A stretch of 64,000 nucleotides of DNA from Lutjanus erythropterus (taxonomy: Eukaryota > Chordata > Actinopteri > Lutjaniformes > Lutjanidae): contig CM034598.1 in NCBI GenBank assembly GCA_020091685.1, positions 22,817,326 to 22,881,325 on the forward strand. The letters are read 5' to 3'. The position numbers were made by a program, and so were the translations under genes. Positions 1 through 12,830 of the stretch are shown piece after piece. Position 1 is the first letter of the stretch. Each line of letters starts with the position of its first letter. The notes under the pieces are model-generated. The model was not told the origin of the DNA. It searched no databases and was given only the letters and a program-made list of their open reading frames with translations.

Positions 1-88
1 ATTTTATGGACCAAACAACTAACTGATTGATCGAGAAAATGACTGACAGGCCAATCGCTAATGAAAATTATCATTAGTCGCACCTACA
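1..88. mobile_element. fragment of a hAT-type MITE
   Basis: Begins within the element (ATGGACCAAACAACTAACTG) and ends near GTCGCACCTACAG. It resembles the terminal part of the copy at 55,456-55,723, but is degraded and cut by the window edge. Confidence 0.55.
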
Positions 89-1107
89 GTTACAAAATTA
101 TTGAAGTTACTGTTTTTACAATGCAAAGTTCTTACAAAATAAATTTAGTAGTAGTCATGTAAACAGAAAAAATAAACAATAAATATCGAGTTACATTGTC
201 AAACATGTTTTGGAATAAACTCTGCTATTGTATCTCATGTTCTCACAAATTATCTTGATGACTCATAGAAATCGGCCGTTTGCCAGGAACACTGCCTGCA
301 TTGTCTGAATTTAGGAAAGAATTTCACTTGATAATTGTGACATTTTCCAAGTATAATACAAGAATTTTCACTCTTTAACCACATCCTAACCTTTATCAGC
401 TATTTTCAAAACTCTCTAAATTCCTTTGGGTTAAAAAACTCTATTGAAATATGTTCAGATAGTCCTTTGTGACTGATTAAACCTGCGTTACACAATCAAA
501 TGTGCAACTCCCACCCATCTGGCTCGAATGCCAATAACGCAAAGAGCCAAACAGTTGCACAAGGAACTCTGATATAATTTAGACAATCATTAGAGGCTGC
601 TGTGGTGTCACTTCTCTTTTAATTGTATCACAAGTTGCAGTTTTGCTCAGATCAGTGCCATGTGACTTCCCTTATCCTGCGGGAGGCATTAATCATACGC
701 ACTCTCAAATGTACACTCACAAAACGTGGGCACACACATACATTCAAACGCACACACACATTCAACTGCCCAACCCCATCTAATCCTCTGATTTTTCTCT
801 CCTTTACAGCCTGAGCTTCCCTGTTTTCATTGTAGTCATGGGCTGTGAGTCATCGTGCGTCTGAGCCAAGCTATTTGCGCTGGTTCACACTGGCTGACAC
901 ACCTAGGACCAGGAAACACACCCATTCCCACATATCCTTGTATTCAACTAGAATGACCTGCCACAGTCACAGTGGTGACAGTCAGAGAAGATTCAGTTGG
1001 TGAAAACATACTCCGAATGTGAAAAATATTCAAGATGTTTCCTCAGTGTTTGGTTTCATCCCTGTTGCACAATCCTCATTTTAGGTGTCTCAAAGCTCCA
1101 ACTCCTC
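89..1107. other. non-coding; nothing recognised
   Basis: AT-rich, with a CA-rich imperfect stretch at about 718-765. No gene, RNA or bounded repeat found. Confidence 0.5.
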
Positions 1108-1877
1108 TACACTCTTAGAAACAAGGATTCTCCCTGAGGGGTGATGTTCTACCCAGAACCATTTGCTTTTGAAGAACCACTTTGAAACTCTGAAAAAAAA
1201 AGGTTAGTCAGGGGTTCTTTGTTAGGCTAGGGGCTCCATTAAGAACCTCTGGTAGAACCTCTGGGTGAGTTCTATATAAAACCCATGGACTATAAAATAG
1301 TTCTTTGTAGAATCCCCTGGGTGGGTTAGATACATCCCTTGGAATATAAAAAGGTTCTCAGCAGAACCTTGTTAACTCCCTTAGAAGGTGGCAAGAGCCT
1401 GGACAGAAGTCCAAGAGAGGGCTCTGGGTGGAACCTTTACACCATAGAAGGGTTCTCCTTTTGAACCTGACACGGCACTTTTTTCACCAAATCACTTCTG
1501 GTTCTTGAATCTGTTCCATTCAAGATTCTTGGAACCTGGGCGCTATGTAGTGAACCAGCAGGATGTCATGAACAAAAGGTGTTGCACAGTGCACAACAAC
1601 CTGTTATTTTTTGGCTCCAGCTCAAAAAAAAAGCTTTTTAGGTTCCGAACCAACTTCTGTTTGGGTGGAAAGGCACGGAACAGATTCATTCAGCATTAGG
1701 TGCTTGAACCAGAACAGGTCTGGTTCCATGTTGGTGGAAAAGGCCTATCATTGGTGGGTCTGGGTGAAACTTTTCATAGATGGTTCTAGGTTTAACCCTT
1801 CATGTTGGGTTTATAAAAGGGCTCTGTTATGGAGACCATTTGTGGTTCTAGTTAGCACCTGTATTTCTAAGAGTGTA
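1108..1877. mobile_element. MITE with 14-bp perfect terminal inverted repeats and TA target site
   Basis: Left end TACACTCTTAGAAA (1,108-1,121) and right end TTTCTAAGAGTGTA (1,864-1,877) are exact reverse complements. The outer TA on both sides fits a TA target duplication, as in Tc1/mariner-type elements. The interior is a degenerate array of GGTTCT...AGAACC motifs spaced about 60 bp, with no transposase reading frame. Confidence 0.8.
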
Positions 1878-3320
1878 TGTTTATCTGCGTATCTTGATTT
1901 CCACCTACTGCTGTGGACTGATGTAGATTTAATACCGGCCAATCAATAAGTGATAAAGGCTTTTATCTGGATTCACCTCATCAGTGTAACAATGAGCTGT
2001 TAAGTAACAGTGAGAGTGCATAATCATGGCCTTTCAGGGTAGTAAAGAACAACTTCAGTGCAAGTGTTTCCTGTGGAACTGTTATGTGACCATAAACATT
2101 CTAAACCTGCAGAAAAGTTGTTGAACAGTCCAGACAGGCGTCCAGCTATTTACACGCACACACACATCATAGGAGTTGCCTGTCTGGAAGCAGCAATTGC
2201 TCCAAGCTGAAACTGTTCTTCAAAGGCACCAGCAGCCACACCTCAGCAGCAAAAAGACAAACATGGAGCTGAGCAAACAGGTGCAGTAGCAGCACACTTT
2301 GTGTGGAGAGGATAATGAGCCTTTTTACACATTAAGCAACACAGTTCTATCGCTAAAACTTTTAACTCTGTAGGCAAAGCGCTGCAGTTTTACTTCAAAA
2401 AGGACAATATGTTGACAATATAAATTGATCTCTGCACACAATAAAATGATGCAATACATGTTGTTCATTCACAGGATATATCTTCAAAACATTTTGAGCC
2501 CTACAATGATGTGTTTTATGTTAGGAATGTTTTTACTTTAAATGTGTTTATTTAAAACACAAAGAGTAAAGACATTGTGCAGAGATCTTTAAGATTTCTG
2601 CTTATCTTGCACATGGTTGGAATAACTCTTTCACTTTTATCTCAGCATGCACACAATTACAGATATATACATGCATGCACACACAAACACACGCACACTG
2701 GGTCTTCTTCTGTTTGTGGGTGAGTTGCACCCTGTTTTTTGAGAGAAAACAAAATCAAAGCGCTCTTGACTCATAGTGGTGTGATGTGGTAATATTAAAG
2801 TAGTAATGTGTGCACACATTACTACACGCCCTGTTCGATCCCGACATAGCCACGCAGTTTCTTCCCCTGTGTTTGCTCTGCTCCCTGCATGTTGTTTTAT
2901 ATTTCACCTCACTGACCATGGGTGTGACATGTTGGCTGTTCTGTTTCAAGGACACTGAGAGTTGAACAAGTACATACATACATTGCACATACTTGGACAT
3001 GCAAATACAATACAACACATGACCACATGACATTTTCTAATCTGGATGCACACACATATGCTAACCCATACAGAAAACATATAAATCAGATATTATCATT
3101 AATAAATTTGTGTATTATGAAACTTGTTTAATTTGGGAATATATAAGTATATATGACCATCAATCCACGTAAAAGGCCCCTAGTAGGTAATATCACACGT
3201 GTATGAGTTGGGCAACCATTAGTGAAACTGAAATCTTGCAAGTATTGTATAAAAACTTTAAGACATGAAAGATGTAACATAAATAAAACTAACAAGTCTA
3301 ATTTTTAATTAAAAACCACA
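1878..3320. other. non-coding; nothing recognised
   Basis: AT-rich with scattered short CA stretches (about 2,154-2,165 and 2,680-2,697). Short open frames here show no family features. Confidence 0.5.
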
Positions 3321-3440
3321 GACATGGAGTGTCACAGTAGTTCACCTGGTAGAGCTACCAGGCTGCATGTCGTCCTCTGTCTCTCCTCTGCTTCTCCTGT
3401 CTCTCTCCAGCTGTCACAAAAAAACAACAAAACAAAAAAA
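3321..3440 (+). mobile_element. tRNA-derived SINE fragment
   Basis: GTAGTTCACCTGGTAGAGC resembles a tRNA-type A-box region, followed by GCATGTCGTCCTCTGTCTCTC and an A-rich tail with CAGCTGTCAC. This head-to-tail order is that of a common fish SINE whose middle part, including the usual B box, is missing. Confidence 0.6.
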
Positions 3441-3779
3441 AAGAACAAAAACAAAACATGGAACATATGAAACATGTACAGAAAGCATAATTTACCATGC
3501 ACCTGTGCACTTTACTTATAAACAACATAAATAATGTTTACTTGATTCATACTTAATTCTTATAATTATGCTGTACCCTATGAGAAAAATGCAATGAGGC
3601 ATTTTTTTTTCTGATTCTTTTCAATATTATAAATTAGATATTCTCAGCCAGAGAGACTTGGAAAGACTAGAGTAGTAGTAGACTAGTTGAGAAAAAAAAG
3701 TACAACTTAGTGTTGTGATTAAGAGTGATTAAGAGTGTGTGAAAACTACTTAGCAATCAATCAGAGTAAAGATAATTGA

Positions 3780-4400
3780 TAAATGTTTAAAAAGATTAGG
3801 TGAAGTAATGAAGTAAATAGTTCAACAGATAGCTAATGTAATGGATAAATTGTTGAATTAGCTAAAATGTAACCCAATGGATAAAAGGTTGAAGATAGCT
3901 AAAGTAACTGATAAATGGTTGAAGATAACTAAAGTGATGGATAAAGGGTTGAAGATAGCTAAAGTGATGGATAAATGGTTGAAGATAACTAAAGTGATGG
4001 ATAAATGGTTGAAGATAACTAAAGTGATGGATAAATGGTTGAAATAATAGCCAAAAGAAATTGATAAATTATTGAAACATAAAATAATGGATAACTTGTT
4101 GAATTAGCTAAAAGTAATGCATAAATAGTTATAATTCATAGCAGAAAGTAAACAGTTGAAATAGCTAAAAGTGACAGATAAATGCTTAACATAGTTGAAA
4201 TAGCTCCAGCTAAAAATAATGGACATGTAGTTCCAATACCAGTCAAAATGTAATGGATAAATACTTGAAATAGTTAAAGGTAATGGGTAAATATTTGAAA
4301 TACCTAGCTAAAGGAAATGGACAAAGGGTTAAAAGAGGGTCAAAAGGTAACAATTGAAATAGCTATAACTAAAAGTAATGGATTAATAGTTGAAATGTTC
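3780..4400. repeat. 30-bp minisatellite
   Basis: Five near-identical 30-bp units at 3,901-4,050, each containing GATGGATAAATGGTTGAAGA or a close variant followed by TA(A/G)CT. Degenerate units built on ATGGATAAA...TTGAA...TAGCTAAAAGTAA extend on both sides. Confidence 0.9.
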
Positions 4401-6179
4401 AGCTTCTGTTACTCCAAATGGTCCTGGGCCTAAAAAAAAACAAAACTATAGTGTAGTGGACTCTACATGGTGTAAATAAATCACCAATCCTGTTTTATAG
4501 TGGGGGCAAAGGGACATGTTGATTTGCTCCCTTTAAGGCATCTGTGGGTAACCATAGTAACAGCATTGTCAGAGGGCGTAAAAGTTGATGCCATGTCACA
4601 GCCACGTTGCTGTTTGCTGGTAAATAAGCTGCTAAAAGAGAAGTTACCAGTCTTACTGCATATTTTCACAGTGATTTTTGCAGTTATGGAGCTGATGTGT
4701 TATCAGCCATTTTAATCTATAAGCCTGTAAGGTCTGATTCGCTGACCCAATATTATCCGTAATCCCAGGCTGAATTTGTCTGAGGCAACACCCAGTATGA
4801 CTGTGTCTCAACGGCTCGTGTAATTTCTTCTCTTCTTTTTCCACCACACTGAAACAGACGCACAAATTCAACCGCCGCCATTGTATAACTCTCAGCAATC
4901 TTTTGCAGTGCTTTGAGTCTTTTAGAACAAAAGTCAGCGTTGGAAAAAAAACAAACTATTTTTAATATTGGTTGTGAGTTTGGCCGAGCCCTGTTTGATT
5001 TGGCTGACCCTGCATTAGAGCTTGTAGAGACAAAGCCTGTGTCTCTGTGCAGACTGAAATATGCGCAGCAACAAGTACTGTGACAGAGGAGTACAGAAAC
5101 ATCATTCAGTATTTCATTATAGCTTTAATGTATTCTTGAAATACTTGAAATGACAGTATATAAGAGGTGCAGTGCCTATGGCAATAAGAGTTTCACTGAG
5201 AAATATGACACTGGCTATTACAGAATCACGCAGGGATGAGACTATGGTCTTCTTACTGACAATTACTGAGATTACTATTGTAATTGCTATTTTCTGCTTA
5301 TGAAATGGCAGACCACAATATCAAACATATTTCTTAAATACACTTTAAAATCCAATATAAAGTTACTTAAAATAAAACATACTGTACATCTCTTAGAATT
5401 CAGTGGGAATTATTCTAGGGTGGGCATTGTTAACACAAAAACTGAGTCTTGTAAATACACACTTTGCCTTTTGTATGTAAGTAAAGGACTCACTCCTGAC
5501 TCACTGAGTTAATGATAACTTTGTCGCAGTTTGTGTGCAGAAGTTTAAGAGTTGTAATAACATGTTTATGTCATTGTCATCATATGATAGCCATTTTGTG
5601 GTCTGTTGCGCTGTGTATTTCATTCTCATTCTAAAAATGTGAAGCAAGAACTGATGAAACAAATTAAAGTACTTTTATTTTGTTTGAACTGAAGGACAAG
5701 AAGTTAAGAAAAAAATACAGTGGATTCTGACTGCTGTGCTGATAACTGCATAATCATAAATGCAAGACAGTGCTTGGATGCCTGATGGGTATAGTGAGGC
5801 GGGTCATATGCCTTGAATTAGCTTAAAACAACCAAGATGTTATCTTCATTTTTATAATTATTATTTAAAGCATTTATGAAGCAAAAACACCCTGACACCA
5901 TGTTAAAATTGTCTCATTTGTAGTATTAGAGTTTTTTTTTTTCACTTGAATAATTTGTTAAGTAGCTCAAGAATCGTCTTAGTCACTGCTCGTTGCTCAC
6001 TTTGACAGTATAAGTACTTCTGATGAAAACAGTTTCAAAAGCGCTGACTGCTGGTCACATTTTGGATGATAAATGTAGGCACTTATGAACACTTAATGTA
6101 GTTATTTTATACACATGAATAAACATTTCTTTTCATTTTTTGAAAAAGGAGCAGCACTTTTCCTGTTGCAAGTCACTGG
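4401..6179. other. non-coding; nothing recognised
   Basis: AT-rich intergenic or upstream sequence without gene, RNA or bounded repeat signals. Confidence 0.45.
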
Positions 6180-6569
6180 AGCCCTGTATGTGAAACAGTG
6201 GGTGGTCCCACGGCTGCTGAGAACCACTCCCTCGCACCGGTCCCCTCCCCAGCATTCCCCTCCCTCTGCAAATCAGGAGCCCTACCCAACTCTCTGTCCA
6301 ACCACTCTGCTCAGCCCAGAGGAGCAGCCACACAGAAAAAAAGAAGTCTAAATCAACTCAGAGACGAGGAAGGAGGGAGAAAGGGGGGGAGAAAACGCCC
6401 TGGAAACTTGGTTGATCGAGTAATAGGAAAACAGTGACAGAATCCTCATAGACTGCAAAGTTGTGACTGGAAGAAGTACGTTTCTTGGGCTGGGAAGAAG
6501 GGGAGAGGGCAAGTTTTCAAGGATGCTCAAGCTGGTGTGAGGCTTCTTGGGCGCAAAGACTGCGCACAG
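6180..6569 (+). promoter_or_regulatory. candidate promoter/first exon of ahnak
   Basis: A stretch richer in C and GA than its surroundings, ending ...CTGCGCACAG|GTAAAGATG, a near-consensus donor (GT at 6,570). It has no long open frame. Mammalian AHNAK has a non-coding first exon followed by a long intron, and this is the best donor-ended, locally GC-richer segment upstream on the right strand. No clear TATA box was seen. It could equally belong to an unrelated non-coding transcript. Confidence 0.35.
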
Positions 6570-9500
6570 GTAAAGATGCACTTTACTTTCTTTTTCTGAG
6601 ATTGAAGTGAATGCTTTTTTTTGAAACTGTGTTTCTGAGCTTTGTTGCCGGCTGTGCCGAGCTGAAAAATAGTTAATCGCTTATAAAAACTTTGCCAAAG
6701 TTTAAACAACTAAGTTGCAAAAGTGTCAAAGTTATCTGTGCAACATTCCTGTAATATCCCAATGGCCACTTATAGTGAGTGTGTGTATCAGTGATAAGAG
6801 TCCAGTAACTTTGTCCTACTTTATTGCATGTTTATCTCCTATGTTTTTTTTTTTCTTCCTAAAGGGAAGTTTTGCCATTGGGAAGTTTTGTATTTAGAGA
6901 AAACCTGCGTATTATTACCTCTGTGTGTGTGGTTATTTTTGGAAAAGTGTGAATTGGCAATGATTTGGTGTGAAAATCATCGTAAGCTTTAAAACCCATT
7001 TAATATAGCACTGGGTGTGTGAAGTGGGTGTGTACCCACAGCCACCACATGAATGCAGTGGACTTGACTGGAGTTGCGCACTTCACTTTTCTTTAACTGC
7101 AAACAAAGCTTGTTATCCAAGGTGCATATAAATGCTTCAGCTGCTGTTGTATAAAGAACATAAGATGCCTTTATGTGATTTTAGTCCTTTTAGAAGGAAG
7201 AAATAACATCCCAAATCAGTGTGCAGTGATTTGACTTCTGTGCAACGTGGATGTCCTCACATAATCCCCAGTCTTTGGGATAGCAAATTTGTACACAGTA
7301 GAGGACAGATGAATGGAAGAAGTGCGGGAAGATAAAAGAGTTGTTTGCCTTGATGCTATCGTTGATGTGTTTCTCTTATCTGTCCAACGCCCTTTGCTGA
7401 GCCTTGAATGTTTCATAAGTAAAGGTACTTCCCTGTGAGAGCCCACAGTAACAAGCTTGGGTGTGGATTCCTCTCCTTCACGTCCCTCCACCCTGTCCTT
7501 TTTTCCCTCCCTCCCTTCTTGCTTCGCTGTCTCCTCACAGAGGCACACCCTTTACAGCCCGAAAAAAAAAAGAAGAAGAAAAAAAAAAAACATACATGCT
7601 GCAGACAGTTGTTGCAGTGCTTCCCTACCACCACATCCAAAACTCCTTCATGGAGTATCTAGAGGGCTCCGGCAAAATGAAAAGTATTGATTAGAACTTT
7701 TTTTTTTTTATCTGTGTATCTGTGTTGTATAATTATTAGTCCTTTGGTACACTGAAAATCTCATACAGGCCTTTTTTATGCAGTCTGCTTTTGTGGAATG
7801 TGCTGAACTCGTCTGACGGTTTTTGATATGATATGAATCAACTCTCGAACAAAGCGTGCCTCTTTTCCAGCTAGAAAGTTGAAAACTATCACTGCTGCTT
7901 TGTACTGAGGCACGTATGTTTTTTACGACTTACTTTTTAAAGTCTTGAGCAGATAGAGTTTTCTCTTTTTTTCCTTTTACCTTGGGTCTCTTAACCTGGG
8001 CTCCCAGCCAGTGTGCAGGAGGAGAGAGGAGGGGAGAGGAGGGGAGGAGAAGAGGGGGAGACGGAAAGCGAGTCGGGGAGTGAGTTAGTGAAGGGGGATG
8101 GGCGGGGCGGGGGCGAGGAGGGGAGTAATGGAATGTAGTGGTTTGGAAAGACAAGCTAATTGAAACCAGGTTTGAGGCGTAGAGGGGGAGCTTAGTCTTC
8201 GCACATTTTGGAGAAAAAGAGATGTATTTTATCTACCCAAAAAAGTTGAGAGATATTTATTTGTCTGCCCTAACTTACATCAACGTACAAACGGCATCTT
8301 TCCAAGTGTGGTTCAAACTGGAGTCATCACGTATAGTCTGGTCTGTGTCTGATATAATGTGTCTGTTGAAGATGAGGAAAAAGCAGATATGAGATCCAGA
8401 GCAGACATAATCCTTTGTTGAACATCGGTTGAAAGTCAAATTTCTGTATGTAGTTGCCTGTCGTCCGCAGCTCCCTCCTGCCACACCCAAAAATTATTTC
8501 AGCGGAGTGTCAGGGAGTGCTGCTTTTTGCTTCGTTCTGCACAATCTCTTCAACAATGTGCACATAACTTATGTTGAGTATCTCGCAGCTGTAAATGTCT
8601 GGCATTTCTCAAATTGCCCTTGTCAAGGTGATTGATTGTGACACAGACTGCTTGAAGAGGGTTAAAATGTCTTTGGGTAGTAGGTTGTCACTAAAGCTAT
8701 AATATGTTTAGTGTTCTCAGCGTTTTTTTAAACGTTTTACTTATTGACAATACAGCACAAAGGACTATATTGCATTTGTCAGGCATATTGCAGGTATAGC
8801 GTTTTGCTTCAAGCAACGATATGCACTTACACAAACATAATAAGATGGAACATATATTTCAAGTGCTGAAACAGAACTGGTTTCTGATTGCCTGCAGCTA
8901 AAACGTTTGTCAGTTACCAGGGCCCCGTGACGGCCTGAGGTGGATTCTTGCACTTTCCACCAGTGTAGCAGTACAGAGGCTACATTATGTTGCAACCTAG
9001 TAATGTGCAGCATTTTGAATTCCAAAATCCACATTGTGAAATTTTGAAAAAGTTTTGTTGATAAAAATCTTGCTCCGTGATCCTAGCTGACCTCGGTGGT
9101 GCACACTCCACAGTGCCACTCACGCCGATTTTGTTGCACTTGCCACCCATGTGACAAACAGCATCTTTCCTAGCCTAAAGAACAGGACATGCCTCATGAC
9201 TGTTTGGAGCCTTAACTTGACCGTGTTAAGATATTTATCACAGCGCTCTAACAGAACCACAATATATTACTGCCCTGTTGACTGGCAGCACGGACGAAAG
9301 GAGAGGAGTGGCGTTACTCAGCCGTGCCACTGTGAAACGGAAAGAAATTGGTCTCTAGCACACTTCCTCTGCCATTTCCTCATGGGTCTGTTGAGTGGGT
9401 GGTTGGAAGGAGGGACAGTGTGGAGAGGCGAAACGAGGGAGGTGGATGTGTAGTGAATAAGCTCAAAGAAGTGAGGGTGATTGCGATCAAACTGTAGTTT

Positions 9501-12500
9501 ATTTTTTTTCACACTTGGTATTCTTTTAGAAGCAAAGCTGGGCTCTCGGACATCCTACAGGCTCACTGAAGTCCCTCCCGAGAGATTGGTTAAATGAAAC
9601 AATAGAAAATTTGTAGATACACAACCATTCCAGTCCACCAGCTACAAATAAACATCTAACTGTAGTGTGCGATTTTAGAAAGTCTTTCTAGGCAGCCACT
9701 CCCTTCTCATCCATCCAGTGCTGGTTTGGAATGTTTCAGTATGTCCTCAGTGTGCTCTGGGAAGCACCTATCATTAGATTTTCTTGCCTTGTTGTGGAGA
9801 AATAGTGATTTGAGAACTAATTATGATGAGACAGTCACCTAAAGTCACACATAATACCCCTCTATGTCACACCCATGCACATGCATGCATTTCAGACTTG
9901 TTTACTGTAGCTTCGAGCTCAGAGGGACTTTTGCAAGCATGGAATTTAAAAAGGGTGTGAATCATTTTTCTGATAAGCCAATAATGTTCACCGCTGCTCT
10001 GCCAAAACATCTGCGTTATGAGACCAGCCAAAACCAATAAATATTCAGTAATTATTGTCATTCTTCACAGCCTACCTGCTCCCCATTAACCGTCTTACCG
10101 ACACCCCAACCCCCACAAAGTTGTTATGGTCATCTATGTGAGGAATGACACGCAGCATCTGTTACAAAAACTCTATTTGGAATGACGCAGGCAAAATGTC
10201 AGGGCAGCCGGGCTTGGAATGTAAATTTAGAAATACATTCAGCTTTGTTTAGGTTTCCTTAATCTGGCACAAGATACTCAGGGATGGCACTCATCACAGT
10301 CCAACCCTCCCTTTTCTGTCCTAAACAACTCTGCACTGCTCTGGATGCTAAGTATGAATATATATCCTAAAGCTGTGCTTATGCTTCAAGCTGTACAGCT
10401 AAGGAAGTCTTGGGTCTCTATATATATATTCTGCTGCTATGGTTGCCATCTGGGCTCCTCTTAACCATCCCGTCTCCTGCTCCGTGAATGAACTTGCATT
10501 TGTTCTTTTTTAAACAGCAGCTGTAGAAGACTGACACAAACCCTGATCAAGTCAGAATAACTTGAGTCGAAGCTGTGCAATTACATGACATCACCTACTA
10601 TATACCTTACTGTATACAGTAAGGTTGCTATCGCTGTATATATCTATGCCTATGGATGTATGTAAAGCTGTTATGATCTCATGGATCTCAGGATTTATGT
10701 ATAAACTTCACTCTATTTCTATCTCCCTGGCGTAACTAGTCGTGCCAGTTTAAAATTTGCATGTTCAACTCAGTTATTCTACAGCTGTGCTTCCCTTCAT
10801 CGTAGTTTTCACTTGCTCGTTGCTCAATATTCTTGTCACTGAAACTGCCCGTGGGCACCACCCCAGGATCACTTCTCATTTCAGAACTTTAGCTATACCA
10901 AAAATGTTTTATTTGATGTTTGCAAAAATGTCACTGTCTTGTTTTATGTTGTTTTTTTTGTATATCCCAATATTATATGCAATGTCTATTGGGATTTACG
11001 GGGCTGCAACTGCAACAGTTTGTGACACAGCCCAAGTTCCTAAGAAGATGAGGAACAACTCCCCTCAAAACCTTTGCACATAAGGAAAAAAAATGGAAGA
11101 AGCCCCAGGAGAGGAAACTCACAGTGAGATCCTCCCTCCTTGGATGTCAAGGGGTGTAATAGAGAACAATGAGTAATGACAGGAGCCATGAGTTATCTGG
11201 TTCTTACCGCCTCGTACAGCATGGACCCTTTCTTTTACTGTGCTTGTGCGAACATGAAACTTCAATATAATTTGCATGAAAATCGAGACATTGTCGAAAT
11301 GTACTCTCAGCGCAGCCCCTGCTCTTGTTTATGATCTCAAGTTTTCTTCAGTTTTTCCATTTTGTGCATGACTCCTGCCAAACTCACAATGGTTTAATCA
11401 ACAGCAGGCCAAGTTGGCGTCAGTGGGCAGGCTTTGGTCTTATGCAGGCCTTGTGGTTTGGTTTAAGGCTATGTGGACTATGGAGTGCAGAAAAGAACCA
11501 TTTATTTTGACGTGCATTCCTTTTATATGCGTCACACATGCATGTCCTATCTGCGTTTTTGAGAGGACAGCGAACCTACGCTGGGGCCTGCTGTGTCTCT
11601 TTTCCTATTTGTTCTACTCACTGTGTCAAACTACAATAGAGATAGTGGAACAGGGAGTCTATTCTGTTTTGACAACATGACTGATTTGGTCACTGCCCCT
11701 CTCTCCCTCTTTCCCTCTCTGTACTGAGGCCTCTTTATTGGTTCATAATCAAATCTTATCACTCAGCAGCACCGCTGTGCTTGATTCACTTACGATTGAG
11801 CTTTAATCATTGTCACACTGCTCCTGTTTTCTGTTCAACGAGTTGATTGGGTTTGGTAATCAAGCTTACAGATAAACCAAGGGCACTCTGATCAGTTTCC
11901 AGTATGCTTTGGCTTACTTAAGCACAAACTATGTCAAAGTGTCCAGGTATGCGCCCTTAAGGCATTTCTGTAAGAGACACCTGGGCTGGGATGAAAACGG
12001 TTTGCAAAGTGCTGTTTGCTGTGTCTGCGCCTGATGCACGGGTGGAGCCAACAAAAATGATAACAACAACGATATGGATGATGAAAATGGGATCCGTTCA
12101 GACAATCTGAGAGCGTCTCAGGGTGCACATTAACTGTCTGACTGAAGGCGGTGTTCTTGTTTATTTGAGCAAAACCTGGAGACTGGGGGTGTGTGTGGTG
12201 GACTGACTGTAGGGGGGGTGGGCACTCGGGCAGGGTGCAGGGTGGGCAGCATAGAATGGAGCAGGAGTCAGAGAGAAAGAGGACATTTCTTTGGAGTTAG
12301 TCACTGCGGGGAGAGGCCGGGCTCCCTTCCAGCTGGCCTGACGGCTCTATCAAGGAATGTGTGTGACTGGAGGCCTGGGTGGGGCTGTGCGCTGAGCTAC
12401 TCCCTTTGCAAGCACAGCACAGAGGCGAAGCGACGTGATCTGCCTCGTGGACTGTGGCGTGGTATTTCTACCCGTCCAAACAGCATGTGTTTTTATTTTC

Positions 12501-12776
12501 TTTCTGCGCTGTTGGTGACCACTCTTCACCTCACTGTGCATGCCTGTGTGTGCGTTCATAGGTGTGGTCTCAGCAAGGTACTGAGAACAGAAGATGAGGT
12601 AACTGATTTCTTATCTTTTGAGTCTGTGTACTCAGATATGGCCCCTGTGAAAAGGTCTACTTGGATGAGATTATTTTTGTTTTTTACAAAAATCACATGA
12701 TTACTTTCATAGTCAGACATCTCACATCGAACATCTCGCCCTTTACTGAATTTTGTTTTAGGCATCAGTGATCCAA
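6570..12776. other. probable ahnak intron 1 or upstream DNA
   Basis: No coding sequence supported. It contains short A and T runs (for example 7,561-7,590), the GA/GC tract at 8.0-8.1 kb, and a TA run at about 10,421. The segment 12,190-12,480 is G-rich with several short open frames, none recognisable. Confidence 0.45.
8019..8127. repeat. polypurine GA tract with GC boxes
   Basis: Almost purely G/A on the + strand, ending in GGGGCGGGGC-type boxes at about 8,100-8,117. Long polypurine tracts can form triplexes, and GC boxes bind Sp-family factors, so this may be an alternative promoter. No donor-ended exon was confidently placed. Confidence 0.5.
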
Positions 12777-12830
12777 GCAAATTTAATCTCACATTCCTGA
12801 AAAGCAAATTTAATCTCACATTCCTGAAAA
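12777..12830. repeat. perfect 27-bp tandem duplication
   Basis: Two identical copies, 12,777-12,803 and 12,804-12,830, containing AATTTAATCTCACATTCCTG. The second copy abuts the left end of the next element. Confidence 0.95.

Noticed and set aside
3321-3440. A functional tRNA gene
   Set aside because: Only an A-box-like part is present, with no B box or cloverleaf; it fits a SINE remnant.
12191-12700. 169-codon + strand open frame
   Set aside because: No ATG-led family similarity, mixed composition and no splice context; looks like chance in a G-rich patch.
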